Shown piece after piece: positions 33,801-40,176 of a stretch of DNA of 58,350 nucleotides. Position numbers and translations under genes: made by a program. The stretch covers positions 1-58,350 of the forward strand of contig JBOHNM010000005.1 in the NCBI GenBank assembly GCA_050730675.1. Direction: 5' to 3'. The stretch comes from JBOHNM01 sp050730675. GTDB taxonomy: Bacteria; Planctomycetota; Phycisphaerae; Phycisphaerales; UBA1924. Under the pieces are notes generated by a model that was given only the letters and a program-made list of their open reading frames with translations, did no database searches and was not told the origin of the DNA. Within the stretch, counting starts at the first letter, position 1; each line of letters starts with the position of its first letter.

Positions 33801-34817
33801 CTGAACCTTGGTCCGGTGGTCATAGCGGCTCATCCGCACCAGGCCCGTGTCCACGACGTAGCGGATCCCCGGCACCGTGAGCGACGTCTCCGCAACATTG
33901 GTCGCGAGGATCACCCGCCGCCGGTCGCCGGGATGGAAGATCCGGTCCTGTTCATCGTTGGAGAGCCGCGAGAACAGCGGCAGGATCTCGGCATCGCGGC
34001 GCATCTCGCGTTGCAGCGCCTCGGCGCACTGGCGGATCTCGCGCTCGCCCGGCAGGAACACCAGCACGTCCCCCGGCGGCAGCTTCGGGCTCGTCAGCTC
34101 ATCCACTGCATCCACGACCGCGAGTTCCTCAACCTTGTCCAACTCGTCCTCGTCCGCATCCACCGCGTCGTAGCGCAGCTCGACCGGAAAGAGCCGTCCC
34201 GAGACCTCAATCACCGGCGCGACTGTTGGCCCGCCGAAGTGGGCGCTCAGCCGCTGCGGATCGATCGTCGCGCTGGTGACGATCACCTTCAGGTCCGGAC
34301 GCCGCGGCAACAACTGCTTCAGGTACCCTAGCAGGAAATCGATGTTCAGCGACCGCTCATGCGCTTCATCGATGATGATCGTGTCGTACGCCCGCAGCTC
34401 GCGGTCCCCCTGCGTCTCGGCAAGAAGGATGCCGTCGGTCATCAGCTTGATGCGCGTGTCGCGCGTGGTCTGATCGCCGAACCGCACCTTGAAGCCCACC
34501 GTCCGTCCCAGCGATTCACCCAGTTCCTCGGCGATGCGTGCCGCCACCGCCCGCGCCGCGATCCGCCGCGGCTGCGTATGCCCGATCAAGCCCTTGGCCC
34601 CGCGCCCCTCCAGCAGACAGATCAGCGGTAGTTGCGTCGTCTTGCCGCTCCCCGTCTCGCCGCAGACCACGCACACTTGGTGCTTGTGAATCAGCGCGCC
34701 GATCTCCGCGCATTTCTGCGCGATCGGGAGCGTGTCGTTGAGGCGGACCTGTGGCACAGACCGTTTGTAGGCCGCCCGATCGAGCCTCCCGCCGCGACCG
34801 TGCCCCCTGCGGTCCAC
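30879..34817 (-). CDS. hrpA: ATP-dependent RNA helicase HrpA
   Basis: 1312 residues with GTG start, close to the length of E. coli HrpA. DEAH-box helicases of this family remodel mRNA and stalled ribosomes. Motif I is VCGETGSGKTTQ (Walker A at 53-60), motif II is DEAH (150-153), motif III is TSAT, and motif VI is NQRSGRCGR. The helicase-associated, OB-fold and long C-terminal DUF3418 regions characteristic of HrpA follow (for example EYQAPRGVKCHIFPGSVLFK and FDRWREEAERAGPEVLKL). The gene is divergent from the SDR gene, with about 40 bp between the starts. Confidence 0.95.
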   Translation of the reverse strand: MDRRGHGRGGRLDRAAYKRSVPQVRLNDTLPIAQKCAEIGALIHKHQVCVVCGETGSGKTTQLPLICLLEGRGAKGLIGHTQPRRIAARAVAARIAEELGESLGRTVGFKVRFGDQTTRDTRIKLMTDGILLAETQGDRELRAYDTIIIDEAHERSLNIDFLLGYLKQLLPRRPDLKVIVTSATIDPQRLSAHFGGPTVAPVIEVSGRLFPVELRYDAVDADEDELDKVEELAVVDAVDELTSPKLPPGDVLVFLPGEREIRQCAEALQREMRRDAEILPLFSRLSNDEQDRIFHPGDRRRVILATNVAETSLTVPGIRYVVDTGLVRMSRYDHRTKVQRLPIEAISQASANQRSGRCGRVAAGVCIRLYSEAAFSQRPKFTEPEVLRTSLASVILRAVSLRLGRVEDFPFIDKPDERMVRDGYETLFELGAIDAPSGEGSLTEIGARLARLPVEPRIGRMLLAAADEGALREVLVLAAVLSIQDPRERPMARAEQADAAQAAFRDEDSDFLTLLNIWEAYRDQAQRLTHGPLLGWCRERFLSPARMREWGETHAQLRDLVEDMELPVNRSPASADAIHRSLLTGLLSNVCTRDEASTSFEYQAPRGVKCHIFPGSVLFKKKPRWFIAGEIVETTKTYARTLAKIDPEWIECLSTHVLTRTHSDPHMNPETGEPSVWERVTLQGLVVAPRRRVPLARADKGAARELFIRKSLVAGAGEFGGNAPFAVHNRKMLESARAAEAKLRRRDVIASDEQLAAWWSKQLPEGVVDAATFDRWREEAERAGPEVLKLRPADVLGPDATTAGDATLYPDELMLGVYRCPLEYRLETGKETDGVTLAIPLLALAHLTAARAEWLVPGILPEKLAALLKMLAKPHRDRLAGADVGELARECAGVMTFGVGELGAALSEAIEVLRDVKVPPEAWAFKALADHLRLRVVVTDDAGQKLAGGRDVNEIRQKLDARLKRATAAAARTSFERDGLTAWDFDALPESVETEQGAQTVTAYPALVDRGQTVSLTLAETPERAAALTRLGTRGLFALACREELEHRFDALPGWDEMQKYFGALGTPAELRDQLALVIAERVFLSGQPAIRTRADFEERQSGGWGRLGQATMEVGGIVARILEPRFRVAHRLSGGTPRLWAASIADIREHAAYLMPKGFLAMVPWERLREYPKYSQAMRERLFKLREDGSGAETAALAQVSPPWKRFTGWVARAMSEERAAATQAGEAAVKCATGKGKNPLPAARRAAPTVNLDAGEWAMQPGRLPAEVEAYRWALEELRVALFAPEMGGATTVKKLDELWAKVEPGGKSR

Positions 34818-34833
34818 CCAGCACCCTGCGGCG

Positions 34834-34839
34834 TACGCT
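34834..34839 (+). promoter_or_regulatory. -10-like box before the SDR gene
   Basis: TACGCT lies 20 nt before the ATG at 34860, with AGGAGA between as the ribosome site. It is a member of the TANNCT group. Confidence 0.3.
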
Positions 34840-34859
34840 CAGGCATCAGGAGAACCGCC

Positions 34860-35537
34860 ATGCCCGGTACGTACCTCATCACCGGCGCCGCCCGCGGCCT
34901 CGGCATCGAGCTTGTCCGCCAGCTCGCCGCCCGTGGCGATACCGTCATCGCCGCCGTTCGCTCCAGATCATCGCCCGGCGACCTTGCTGCGACCAAGGCC
35001 GAACTGATCGAACTCGACGTCTCCAACGCCGTGAGCATCGAGAGCGCCGCCTCGGCCCTCCGGGGCCGGCCCATCGACGTGCTCATCAACAACGCCGGTG
35101 TCACCGGAGACGACAAGACCATTGCCACCATCACGTTCACCGAGTTCCAGCGCGTCTTCGCCACCAATGTCTACGGCGCGGCGGTCCTTACCCGAACGCT
35201 GCTCCCAAACCTGGTCGCCGCCAAAGGCCGCAAGGTGGTGAACATCTCCAGCGAACTGGGCTCAATCTCTACCGCTGGCCCCGGCTTCAGCTATGCCTAC
35301 TGCACCAGCAAGGCGGCGCTCAACATGCTCTCGTCCCTGATGGCCAAGGAGCTTGCACAGTCCGGGGTCATCGTCGTGCCCGTCTCCCCCGGCTGGAACC
35401 GCACCGACATGGGCGGCCCCGCCGCGCCGCTGGACTCCAAGGACACCATGGCCCAACTCATCGCGGTCATCGACCGGCTGAAACCCTCGGATTCCGGGCA
35501 TTTTCTGGACTACGACGGCAAGATCCTGCCGTGGTAG
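34860..35537 (+). CDS. Short-chain dehydrogenase/reductase family protein
   Basis: 225 residues. The Rossmann cofactor motif is TYLITGAARGLGIELVRQL (TGxxxGxG). NNAG is present in DVLINNAGVTG. The catalytic Ser is in NISSELGSIS and the Tyr/Lys pair in YAYCTSKAAL (YxxxK). The C-terminal PVSPGWNRTDMGG is typical of the C-factor and carbonyl-reductase-like SDR subgroup. It probably reduces a carbonyl with NADPH, since an Arg follows the second strand (AAVRSRS). Substrate unknown. AGGAG 10 nt before the ATG supports this start. Confidence 0.9.
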   Translation: MPGTYLITGAARGLGIELVRQLAARGDTVIAAVRSRSSPGDLAATKAELIELDVSNAVSIESAASALRGRPIDVLINNAGVTGDDKTIATITFTEFQRVFATNVYGAAVLTRTLLPNLVAAKGRKVVNISSELGSISTAGPGFSYAYCTSKAALNMLSSLMAKELAQSGVIVVPVSPGWNRTDMGGPAAPLDSKDTMAQLIAVIDRLKPSDSGHFLDYDGKILPW

Positions 35538-35574
35538 GCCGTGGTTTTCCCGCCCCCACATTGAATCCAAACGT

Positions 35575-35582
35575 GGTACACT
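35575..35582 (+). promoter_or_regulatory. -10-like box before the DUF1579 gene
   Basis: GGTACACT, identical to the boxes at 5545 and 21460, lies 72 nt before the ATG at 35655. It is followed by a normal leader with AAGGAG. Confidence 0.4.
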
Positions 35583-35654
35583 GCGAAAGCTCGTGTGCGG
35601 TGCATTTCTGCGCCTGCACGGCTCGCAATCAATCTGCAACCAAGGAGATTTCGC

Positions 35655-36410
35655 ATGACTCGTCTGCTGACCTCGTTCTTCGCCGCCGGCCTCGCTCTGT
35701 CTCTCGGCGCTGGCGCCCTTGCCCAGCCCGCCACCGCGCCGGCGCCGGCGAAGAAGGACGCCCCCAAGGACCAGCCCAAGAAGGACGACAAACCCGCGAC
35801 CACGCCGCCCGCTCCCAAGATGCCCGACCCCAAGGAGATGGAGGCCATGATGGAGGCGCTCGGCAAGCCCGGCGCTCAGCACGACTGGCTCAAAGGCATG
35901 GAAGGCACCTGGCAGGCCAAGTGCTCCGAGATGGACATGGCCACCGGCGGCACCAAGACCAGCGACGCCGAAGCCACTAATAAGATGGTCTACGGCGGTC
36001 GCTACCTCGAGTGTTCATTCAAGGGCCGCATGGATGGGAAGTTCTTCTACGGCACCAACATCCTCGGCTACAGCAATTCTGAAAAGCAGTTCCAGAGCGT
36101 CTGGTATGACTCGATGAACACGAACATCTCCACGATGACCGGCCAGACCGATTCCGCGGGCAAGGTCCTCACCCTCCACGGCGAAGAGACCAACCCCGAG
36201 GACGGCAAGAAGATGAAGGTGCGCTGCGTCTTCACGATGCTCGCCAAGGACCACTACACCTTCGACTACTACATGACCATGGCCGGCCAGAAGGAAATGA
36301 AGTGGATGACCATCGACTACACCAAGGGCGCCGCGGCCAAGGAAGAGAAGAAGGACGAGAAGGAAGCCAAGAAGGACGACAAGTCCGACAAGAAGAACGA
36401 CAAGAAGTAA
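35655..36410 (+). CDS. Secreted DUF1579 family protein
   Basis: 251 residues from ATG 35655, with AAGGAG 8 nt upstream. A signal peptide ends ALSLGAGALAQ. A linker rich in Pro, Lys and Asp (about 24-60) precedes the DUF1579 domain: DWLKGMEGTWQAKC, MVYGGRYLECSFKGRMDGK, FFYGTNILGYSNSEKQFQSV and SMNTNISTMTGQTDSAGK. The family is a lipocalin-like beta barrel of unknown role. The C-terminus is a 25-residue Lys/Asp/Glu tail. A terminator follows the stop codon. Confidence 0.85.
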   Translation: MTRLLTSFFAAGLALSLGAGALAQPATAPAPAKKDAPKDQPKKDDKPATTPPAPKMPDPKEMEAMMEALGKPGAQHDWLKGMEGTWQAKCSEMDMATGGTKTSDAEATNKMVYGGRYLECSFKGRMDGKFFYGTNILGYSNSEKQFQSVWYDSMNTNISTMTGQTDSAGKVLTLHGEETNPEDGKKMKVRCVFTMLAKDHYTFDYYMTMAGQKEMKWMTIDYTKGAAAKEEKKDEKEAKKDDKSDKKNDKK

Positions 36411-36434
36411 TCGGCCGATCCATGACTTGACCCG

Positions 36435-36468
36435 ACGGCCCGCGCCACGGCGCGGGCCGTTGTCATTT
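36435..36468 (+). terminator. Terminator after the DUF1579 gene
   Basis: An 11-bp GC stem (36435-36445 with 36450-36460) with a 4-nt loop is followed by TGTCATTT. It begins 24 nt after the DUF1579 stop codon. It may also affect the convergent small gene ending at 36463, but the T run lies on the plus strand. Confidence 0.7.
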
Positions 36469-36666
36469 CAGGCTCGACCGCATGTCACCCGCAGGGCTCC
36501 CGTCGGGCCGCAGCCGAACAACCCGCGAGTCAGAATCTTCTCGCAGCCGCCCCATTCCCACCGGCCTCCCGCAGAAGCTCCCGCGCCACAGCGCATAGAA
36601 GCCCAGCCGCCACACCAAGCAGAACACCAGCACGCCGACCGCGGCATACCAGGCAGTGGGGGGCAT
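36463..36666 (-). CDS. Small single-helix membrane protein
   Basis: 67 residues from ATG 36666. Residues 3-25 (PTAWYAAVGVLVFCLVWRLG) form one membrane helix, and the rest is basic and polar. It starts 4 nt after the stop codon of the upstream lipoprotein gene, which suggests translational coupling. The coding call rests on this spacing and the helix; no family is recognised. It ends against the terminator of the convergent gene. Confidence 0.5.
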   Translation of the reverse strand: MPPTAWYAAVGVLVFCLVWRLGFYALWRGSFCGRPVGMGRLREDSDSRVVRLRPDGSPAGDMRSSLK

Positions 36667-36670
36667 GGGG

Positions 36671-37090
36671 CTACTTCGCAATCCCCGGCGGTGTGCCCGG
36701 CGCGGCAGGTATCCCCGTATTGAGATTCAAGACTCCGTTCGCAAACGCCGCGGGCATCGGCCGCGACTGCGACGGCGCGAGCGGAATGTTCCACTCCAAT
36801 GTCCCGTACACCTCGTCCAGAATATCCCAGGCCAGCGGGCGCTTGTCCTCGGGTACGGTGTACGGCACCGCCCCACGAGCCACGTTCGCCAGACTGAGCT
36901 GATTCCGCAGCGAAGTCAGGTAGTCCAGCCGCGCCGGCTTGTCCACCATCGACGACGCCAGCACCTTGCCCTGCTCGGTCTTCAGCGACGATTCAACCTG
37001 ATCGGCCTTGCGTTCAAGCTGCGCCTCGCGCGACATCGCACAGCCGCCCAAGAGCGCCGCCGCCAGCACAACCGCGATCGCACGTGTCAT
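36671..37090 (-). CDS. Small lipoprotein
   Basis: 139 residues from ATG 37090. The signal peptide ends in LAAALLGGC, a good lipobox, so lipid attachment at Cys18 is expected. A helical region (EAQLERKADQVESSLKTEQG) follows, then the moderately charged DKRPLAWDILDEVYGTLEWN and a proline-rich end. There is no known domain. A weak TATCGT box ends 5 nt before the ATG. It is followed by the small membrane protein and transcribed toward the DUF1579 gene. Confidence 0.7.
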   Translation of the reverse strand: MTRAIAVVLAAALLGGCAMSREAQLERKADQVESSLKTEQGKVLASSMVDKPARLDYLTSLRNQLSLANVARGAVPYTVPEDKRPLAWDILDEVYGTLEWNIPLAPSQSRPMPAAFANGVLNLNTGIPAAPGTPPGIAK

Positions 37091-37119
37091 GCCCGACGAT
37101 AGCACGCAAGCCGCAGGTT

Positions 37120-38019
37120 CTACGGCGCACGCGGCGACTTGTACCAGCCGTATGGCCGTGGAGTTCCCGGCCATGTCGGGGCGAGCGTGAACCAGGATGC
37201 GACCGTGCCGCCGCTCTTGCTGGCGTACATGTCCAACCCGATGAAATCGCCGACGTCGGCGTCCGAGTCGGGGTTGTTGCCCTTGGGCAACGCCATCAAC
37301 TCGACGTGCCCATCCAGGAACGTCGCGTGCGACTTGCGGTCGTGCCGGTGGGACATCTGGTCCCAGTTGCTGAACATCCCATCGGGCGTGTCGGCGTTGT
37401 AGTACCGCGAGTCTTCTTCCATGTACACCGGCGCGGTGATGAACATCTTGAGCGCCGTCAGGGGCGGCACGCCGCTCCGCCCGTCGGTCGCACGCCGGGT
37501 CGCACACCGCGTGTCCCACGCGCACAGCGTGTTGGCCGACATCGGTGCGCCCGACATCCCCGTAACCATCGTGTAGTCAAAGTTCAGGTTCCGCTCGCTC
37601 AGGTAGCTGTTCCACAGCACCTGCTGGATCGGATCGGTCGTCCCCAAGTTGATGCCCACCGGCGTCCGCCGCTTGTTCGTCGGGCACTCGAAGATTTTGT
37701 CCACATTCCCGAGGTATTGGAACCCCGGTCCGATCACGATCGGGTTGGTCGCGCTCACCGCCGCGTTGGGGTTCTGCGGCCCGCCGTACCAGTACCGCCG
37801 CGGCGTCGGGTTGCCCGCCTCCCACAGGTTGTCCCTGTTGTCGCACGCGTAGGCGACCGTGCCGATCGCGATCTGCTTCATGTTGCTCATGCACACGGTC
37901 GTGCGAGCATTCTCTCGGGCGCTCTTGAGCGCCGGCAGCAGGATGGAAATGAGCAGCGCGATGATCGCGATGACCACCAGCAACTCGACCAGTGTGAATC
38001 CGAGGCGACGCTTTTCCAC
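37120..38019 (-). CDS. Type II secretion/prepilin-like protein with H-X9-DG motif
   Basis: 299 residues from the GTG at 38019; GGAG lies 8 nt upstream, and the longer frame to 38115 is unlikely. The N-terminus is a class III signal: EKRRLGFTLVELLVVIAIIA, cleaved after Gly by a prepilin peptidase with Phe becoming residue 1. The helix continues to the common SILLPALKSARENARTTVCM. Near the C-terminus HDRKSHATFLDG fits H-x9-DG, the signature of an expanded planctomycete family of pseudopilin-like secreted proteins. A predicted promoter lies upstream. The protein is likely exported and assembled, or kept in the envelope; its function is unknown. Confidence 0.9.
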   Translation of the reverse strand: MEKRRLGFTLVELLVVIAIIALLISILLPALKSARENARTTVCMSNMKQIAIGTVAYACDNRDNLWEAGNPTPRRYWYGGPQNPNAAVSATNPIVIGPGFQYLGNVDKIFECPTNKRRTPVGINLGTTDPIQQVLWNSYLSERNLNFDYTMVTGMSGAPMSANTLCAWDTRCATRRATDGRSGVPPLTALKMFITAPVYMEEDSRYYNADTPDGMFSNWDQMSHRHDRKSHATFLDGHVELMALPKGNNPDSDADVGDFIGLDMYASKSGGTVASWFTLAPTWPGTPRPYGWYKSPRAP

Positions 38020-38063
38020 TTCAACGCTCCGATGAGGTCGCGAATGCGATCGGGGCACGTAAC

Positions 38064-38093
38064 TTACATAATTGTAACACACCCCTATCACAA
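38064..38093 (-). promoter_or_regulatory. Predicted promoter with a dyad before the prepilin-like gene
   Basis: On the minus strand TTGTGA (38093-38088), 17 bp, then TATGTA (38070-38065). The predicted start is about 40 nt before the GTG at 38019. The -10 region overlaps an inverted repeat, TTACA-TAAT-TGTAA (38064-38077), which could be an operator. The remaining gap up to 38316 shows no gene. Confidence 0.45.
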
Positions 38094-38316
38094 AGCCGGG
38101 CGTCCACACCCTCAATCACCACCCTGAAGTTGCTCACCCCGACACCAGAGGCATCATATTTGATATTGGTTAGGTATCTCCTCGTCGGCGCATCAATCCG
38201 AACCCCCCTGACTTGGTGGCTGTGGTCCCGACAATTTGGCCATCTGCCGGCGTTCCCACGCACGGTGGGCAGCATCCCTTCGCCTTCAGTCGCTCCTGCC
38301 AAGAAGGAACCCGCAC

Positions 38317-38664
38317 ATGCTCGCCATCGAGACTTACATCGATCGTCTCACCGGCACCCACATCATGCGTCTGGTCGGTGAAGCCGACCTTCACGGTGCT
38401 CAGATGCTCGAGCACAGCATGGACAAGGTGCTTTCCCAGCATCCTCATGCGGTCGTAATCGACCTTTCTGCCGTCCGCTACATGGGCAGCCCCGCGCTCG
38501 GCCTGATGCTGGAGTTCCAAACCTCCCTTGACGCCGCAGGAGCCGTACTTGACCTGGTGGGTCCCCGCCCCAACCTCGCCGCGTTTCTGCGATTCATCCA
38601 CTTGGACACGGTGCTGAGCGTTCACGACTCCATCGCCGACGCCCTCAACCTTGTCCCAAGGTGA
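38317..38664 (+). CDS. STAS-domain protein (anti-sigma factor antagonist-like)
   Basis: 115 residues from ATG 38317, with AAGAAGGAAC upstream. A single STAS domain: IMRLVGEADLHGAQMLEHSM, VVIDLSAVRYMGSPALGLML, and LDLVGPRPNLAAFLRFIHLD. The phosphorylatable serine of SpoIIAA-type proteins is kept in YMGSPALG, but the preceding Asp is Gly. These proteins usually bind a partner anti-sigma kinase or switch; none is adjacent. It is followed by a second STAS gene in the same direction. Confidence 0.88.
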   Translation: MLAIETYIDRLTGTHIMRLVGEADLHGAQMLEHSMDKVLSQHPHAVVIDLSAVRYMGSPALGLMLEFQTSLDAAGAVLDLVGPRPNLAAFLRFIHLDTVLSVHDSIADALNLVPR

Positions 38665-38687
38665 TTCCCCCAAATCGTCGGATCGGC

Positions 38688-38695
38688 GATACACT
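38688..38695 (+). promoter_or_regulatory. -10-like box before the second STAS gene
   Basis: GATACACT lies 46 nt before the ATG at 38741. The predicted leader is GC-rich with complementary CGGGCGG and CCGCCCG segments, and it has no Shine-Dalgarno. Confidence 0.35.
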
Positions 38696-38740
38696 CCCCG
38701 GCTCGGGCGGCACGCACCGCCCGCTCCGGCGGTTCCCACC

Positions 38741-39091
38741 ATGCTCACGATCGACATTGCCCGTGACCCGCGCCTCAACGGCCCAATCGTCCGAATGACC
38801 GGCATGGCCGACTTCGCCGGCATGCCTCAGCTGAACGCCGCCCTCGACCGCGTAGCCGCTCCCGAGCCCGAGATTGTCGTACTCGACCTCGAAGGTCTCG
38901 AGTTCATCGGCTCCGCCGCCATCGGCGCGCTGGTCGAGTTCCGCAAGCAGATCCGCTCGCACGCCGGACGCGTCTTAGTCGCCGCAGCCAGTCAGTACGT
39001 CGGCGAGTGCTTCCGTCTCTCTCGCCTCGACCACGCGTTCGAACGCTGCGCCAGTGTCGAGGACGCCATCACGCGCGTCGCCGCGGGCTGA
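38741..39091 (+). CDS. Second STAS-domain protein
   Basis: 116 residues. The layout matches the upstream STAS protein: VRMTGMADFAGMPQLNAALD, IVVLDLEGLEFIGSAAIGAL and GRVLVAAASQYVGECFRLSR. The Ser of the phosphorylation loop is kept in FIGSAAIG, again with Gly for Asp. The pair looks like an old duplication, since identity is limited to motif positions. The two genes are 76 bp apart, and this one seems to have its own promoter box. Confidence 0.88.
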   Translation: MLTIDIARDPRLNGPIVRMTGMADFAGMPQLNAALDRVAAPEPEIVVLDLEGLEFIGSAAIGALVEFRKQIRSHAGRVLVAAASQYVGECFRLSRLDHAFERCASVEDAITRVAAG

Positions 39092-39104
39092 CCGCGTCGT
39101 TCGC

Positions 39105-39411
39105 TCATTTCTTGTGGCGGACCCACCCCATCACCATCAGCACCAGCCCGGCGATAAATACGCCGGCGACCAGGCCGCCGAAGCCGCCCCAAAACACCGA
39201 CACGCCGACGTTCCACTTGTTCGCGGGTGCAAGCAAGAGCCCCGCCAGCGCTCCCATGACCAGCCCCACCCCCGGCGGCGGCGCCTTGGATCAGATGGTC
39301 CTTCACCCGCAGCGACGGCACGCCGCCGATCGTATCCGCAACTTTGTGGTAGGACTCCAACTCGTCCTTCTGCGGCGGGGGGTTCTTGACCGGTTCGGTG
39401 GGCGGGTTCAT
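39105..39411 (-). pseudogene. Small membrane protein interrupted by a one-base frameshift
   Basis: Reading from ATG 39411 the frame gives MNPPTEPVKNPPPQKDELES, then YHKVADTIGGVPSLRVKDHL and IQGAAA (46 residues), up to a run of five G (plus-strand C5 at 39269-39273). If one G is removed, the next frame continues GVGLVMGALAGLLLAPANKW, then NVGVSVFWGGFGGLVAGVFI and AGLVLMVMGWVRHKK to a TGA at 39105. The product is a two-helix membrane protein of about 100 residues. Without the shift the first frame loses its hydrophobic pattern and runs into the STAS gene. This is a sequencing error, a recent mutation or, less likely, programmed slippage. Confidence 0.65.
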
Positions 39412-39458
39412 CTCCCCAGCATACCGACCGTCGCCCTCGCTCTGCCCGGCCCGCGCCA

Positions 39459-40019
39459 CTACGCCGCGGCCGCCTCTTCCGGCTCCGGCTCCTCCTCCGG
39501 TAGATCAATGTAATACACATCGGGCTTCTGCCCCATCGCCACCATGGTCTGCTTCCAGAGTTTTCCATGGCGGCACAGCTTGCCGTAGTGCCGGTCCGCG
39601 AAGATGTGCGCCACCTCGTGTGCCACCGTCTCGTCCGCCACGCGCTTGGGCTTCTCCATCAGGTGATGGTCGCTGATCTTGATCAGGTTCCGCCGCCCGT
39701 CCGCCCATCCAAGCGCCGACTTCAGCCGGGCGCTGAACTCCACCCGTGGGCACTCCTCCACTCTCGCCCCGTGCACACGGTTGGCCGCGGCCCACCACAC
39801 CTCGACCCGCTTTCGCACCCATTCACGCCGCGCGGCGAGTTTGGTCCCCTCGGGCCATTCCGATTCCAGCGCTTCTGTCCGTGCCCGGTGGGCCAGCCAC
39901 CGCACCCACAGCCACGCCAGCGCCACCAGCACGCCCAGCGCCAGCACGCCGAGGATCAGGCCGCGACCGTCCCCGGGTTCAACCGCCGCCATGATGATTC
40001 CGTCGATCCGCATCGGCAT
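39459..40019 (-). CDS. Membrane-anchored SprT-like zinc metalloprotease
   Basis: 186 residues; an ATG nine codons later (39992) is an equally good start. One membrane helix (about 21-43, LILGVLALGVLVALAWLWVR) precedes the SprT-like domain. The zinc motif is HEVAH (134-138), and the third ligand is probably His151 in CRHGKLWKQTM. SprT-like domains occur in DNA-protein crosslink proteases such as Spartan, but bacterial SprT is normally soluble. The C-terminal zinc ribbon of the family is absent, and a Glu/Ala tail takes its place. Function is inferred from the fold only. Confidence 0.8.
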   Translation of the reverse strand: MPMRIDGIIMAAVEPGDGRGLILGVLALGVLVALAWLWVRWLAHRARTEALESEWPEGTKLAARREWVRKRVEVWWAAANRVHGARVEECPRVEFSARLKSALGWADGRRNLIKISDHHLMEKPKRVADETVAHEVAHIFADRHYGKLCRHGKLWKQTMVAMGQKPDVYYIDLPEEEPEPEEAAAA

Positions 40020-40123
40020 CCAACATCGGCTCGCCGCGCCGTTCAGCCCCGCATCCCGGGCTCGGGTCGCGCCCCAATCCGGGTTTGTGCCTGCGAGCGT
40101 CTCGACACACCCCCCGCCGAGTC

Positions 40124-40131
40124 GATACTCT
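40124..40131 (+). promoter_or_regulatory. -10-like box before the transhydrogenase gene
   Basis: GATACTCT lies 46 nt before the ATG at 40177. TCGACA (40102-40107), 18 bp upstream of TACTCT, is a possible -35. Confidence 0.4.
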
Positions 40132-40176
40132 CAGGCCGCACGCCCGACTTCTCCCGAATTGGACTGAGCCCGCCCC

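Noticed and set aside
39269..39273. Programmed ribosomal frameshift at the G5 run
   Set aside because: There is no slippery heptamer, stimulatory structure or conserved partner that I can see. A sequencing error or mutation is simpler, so I list the gene as frameshifted.
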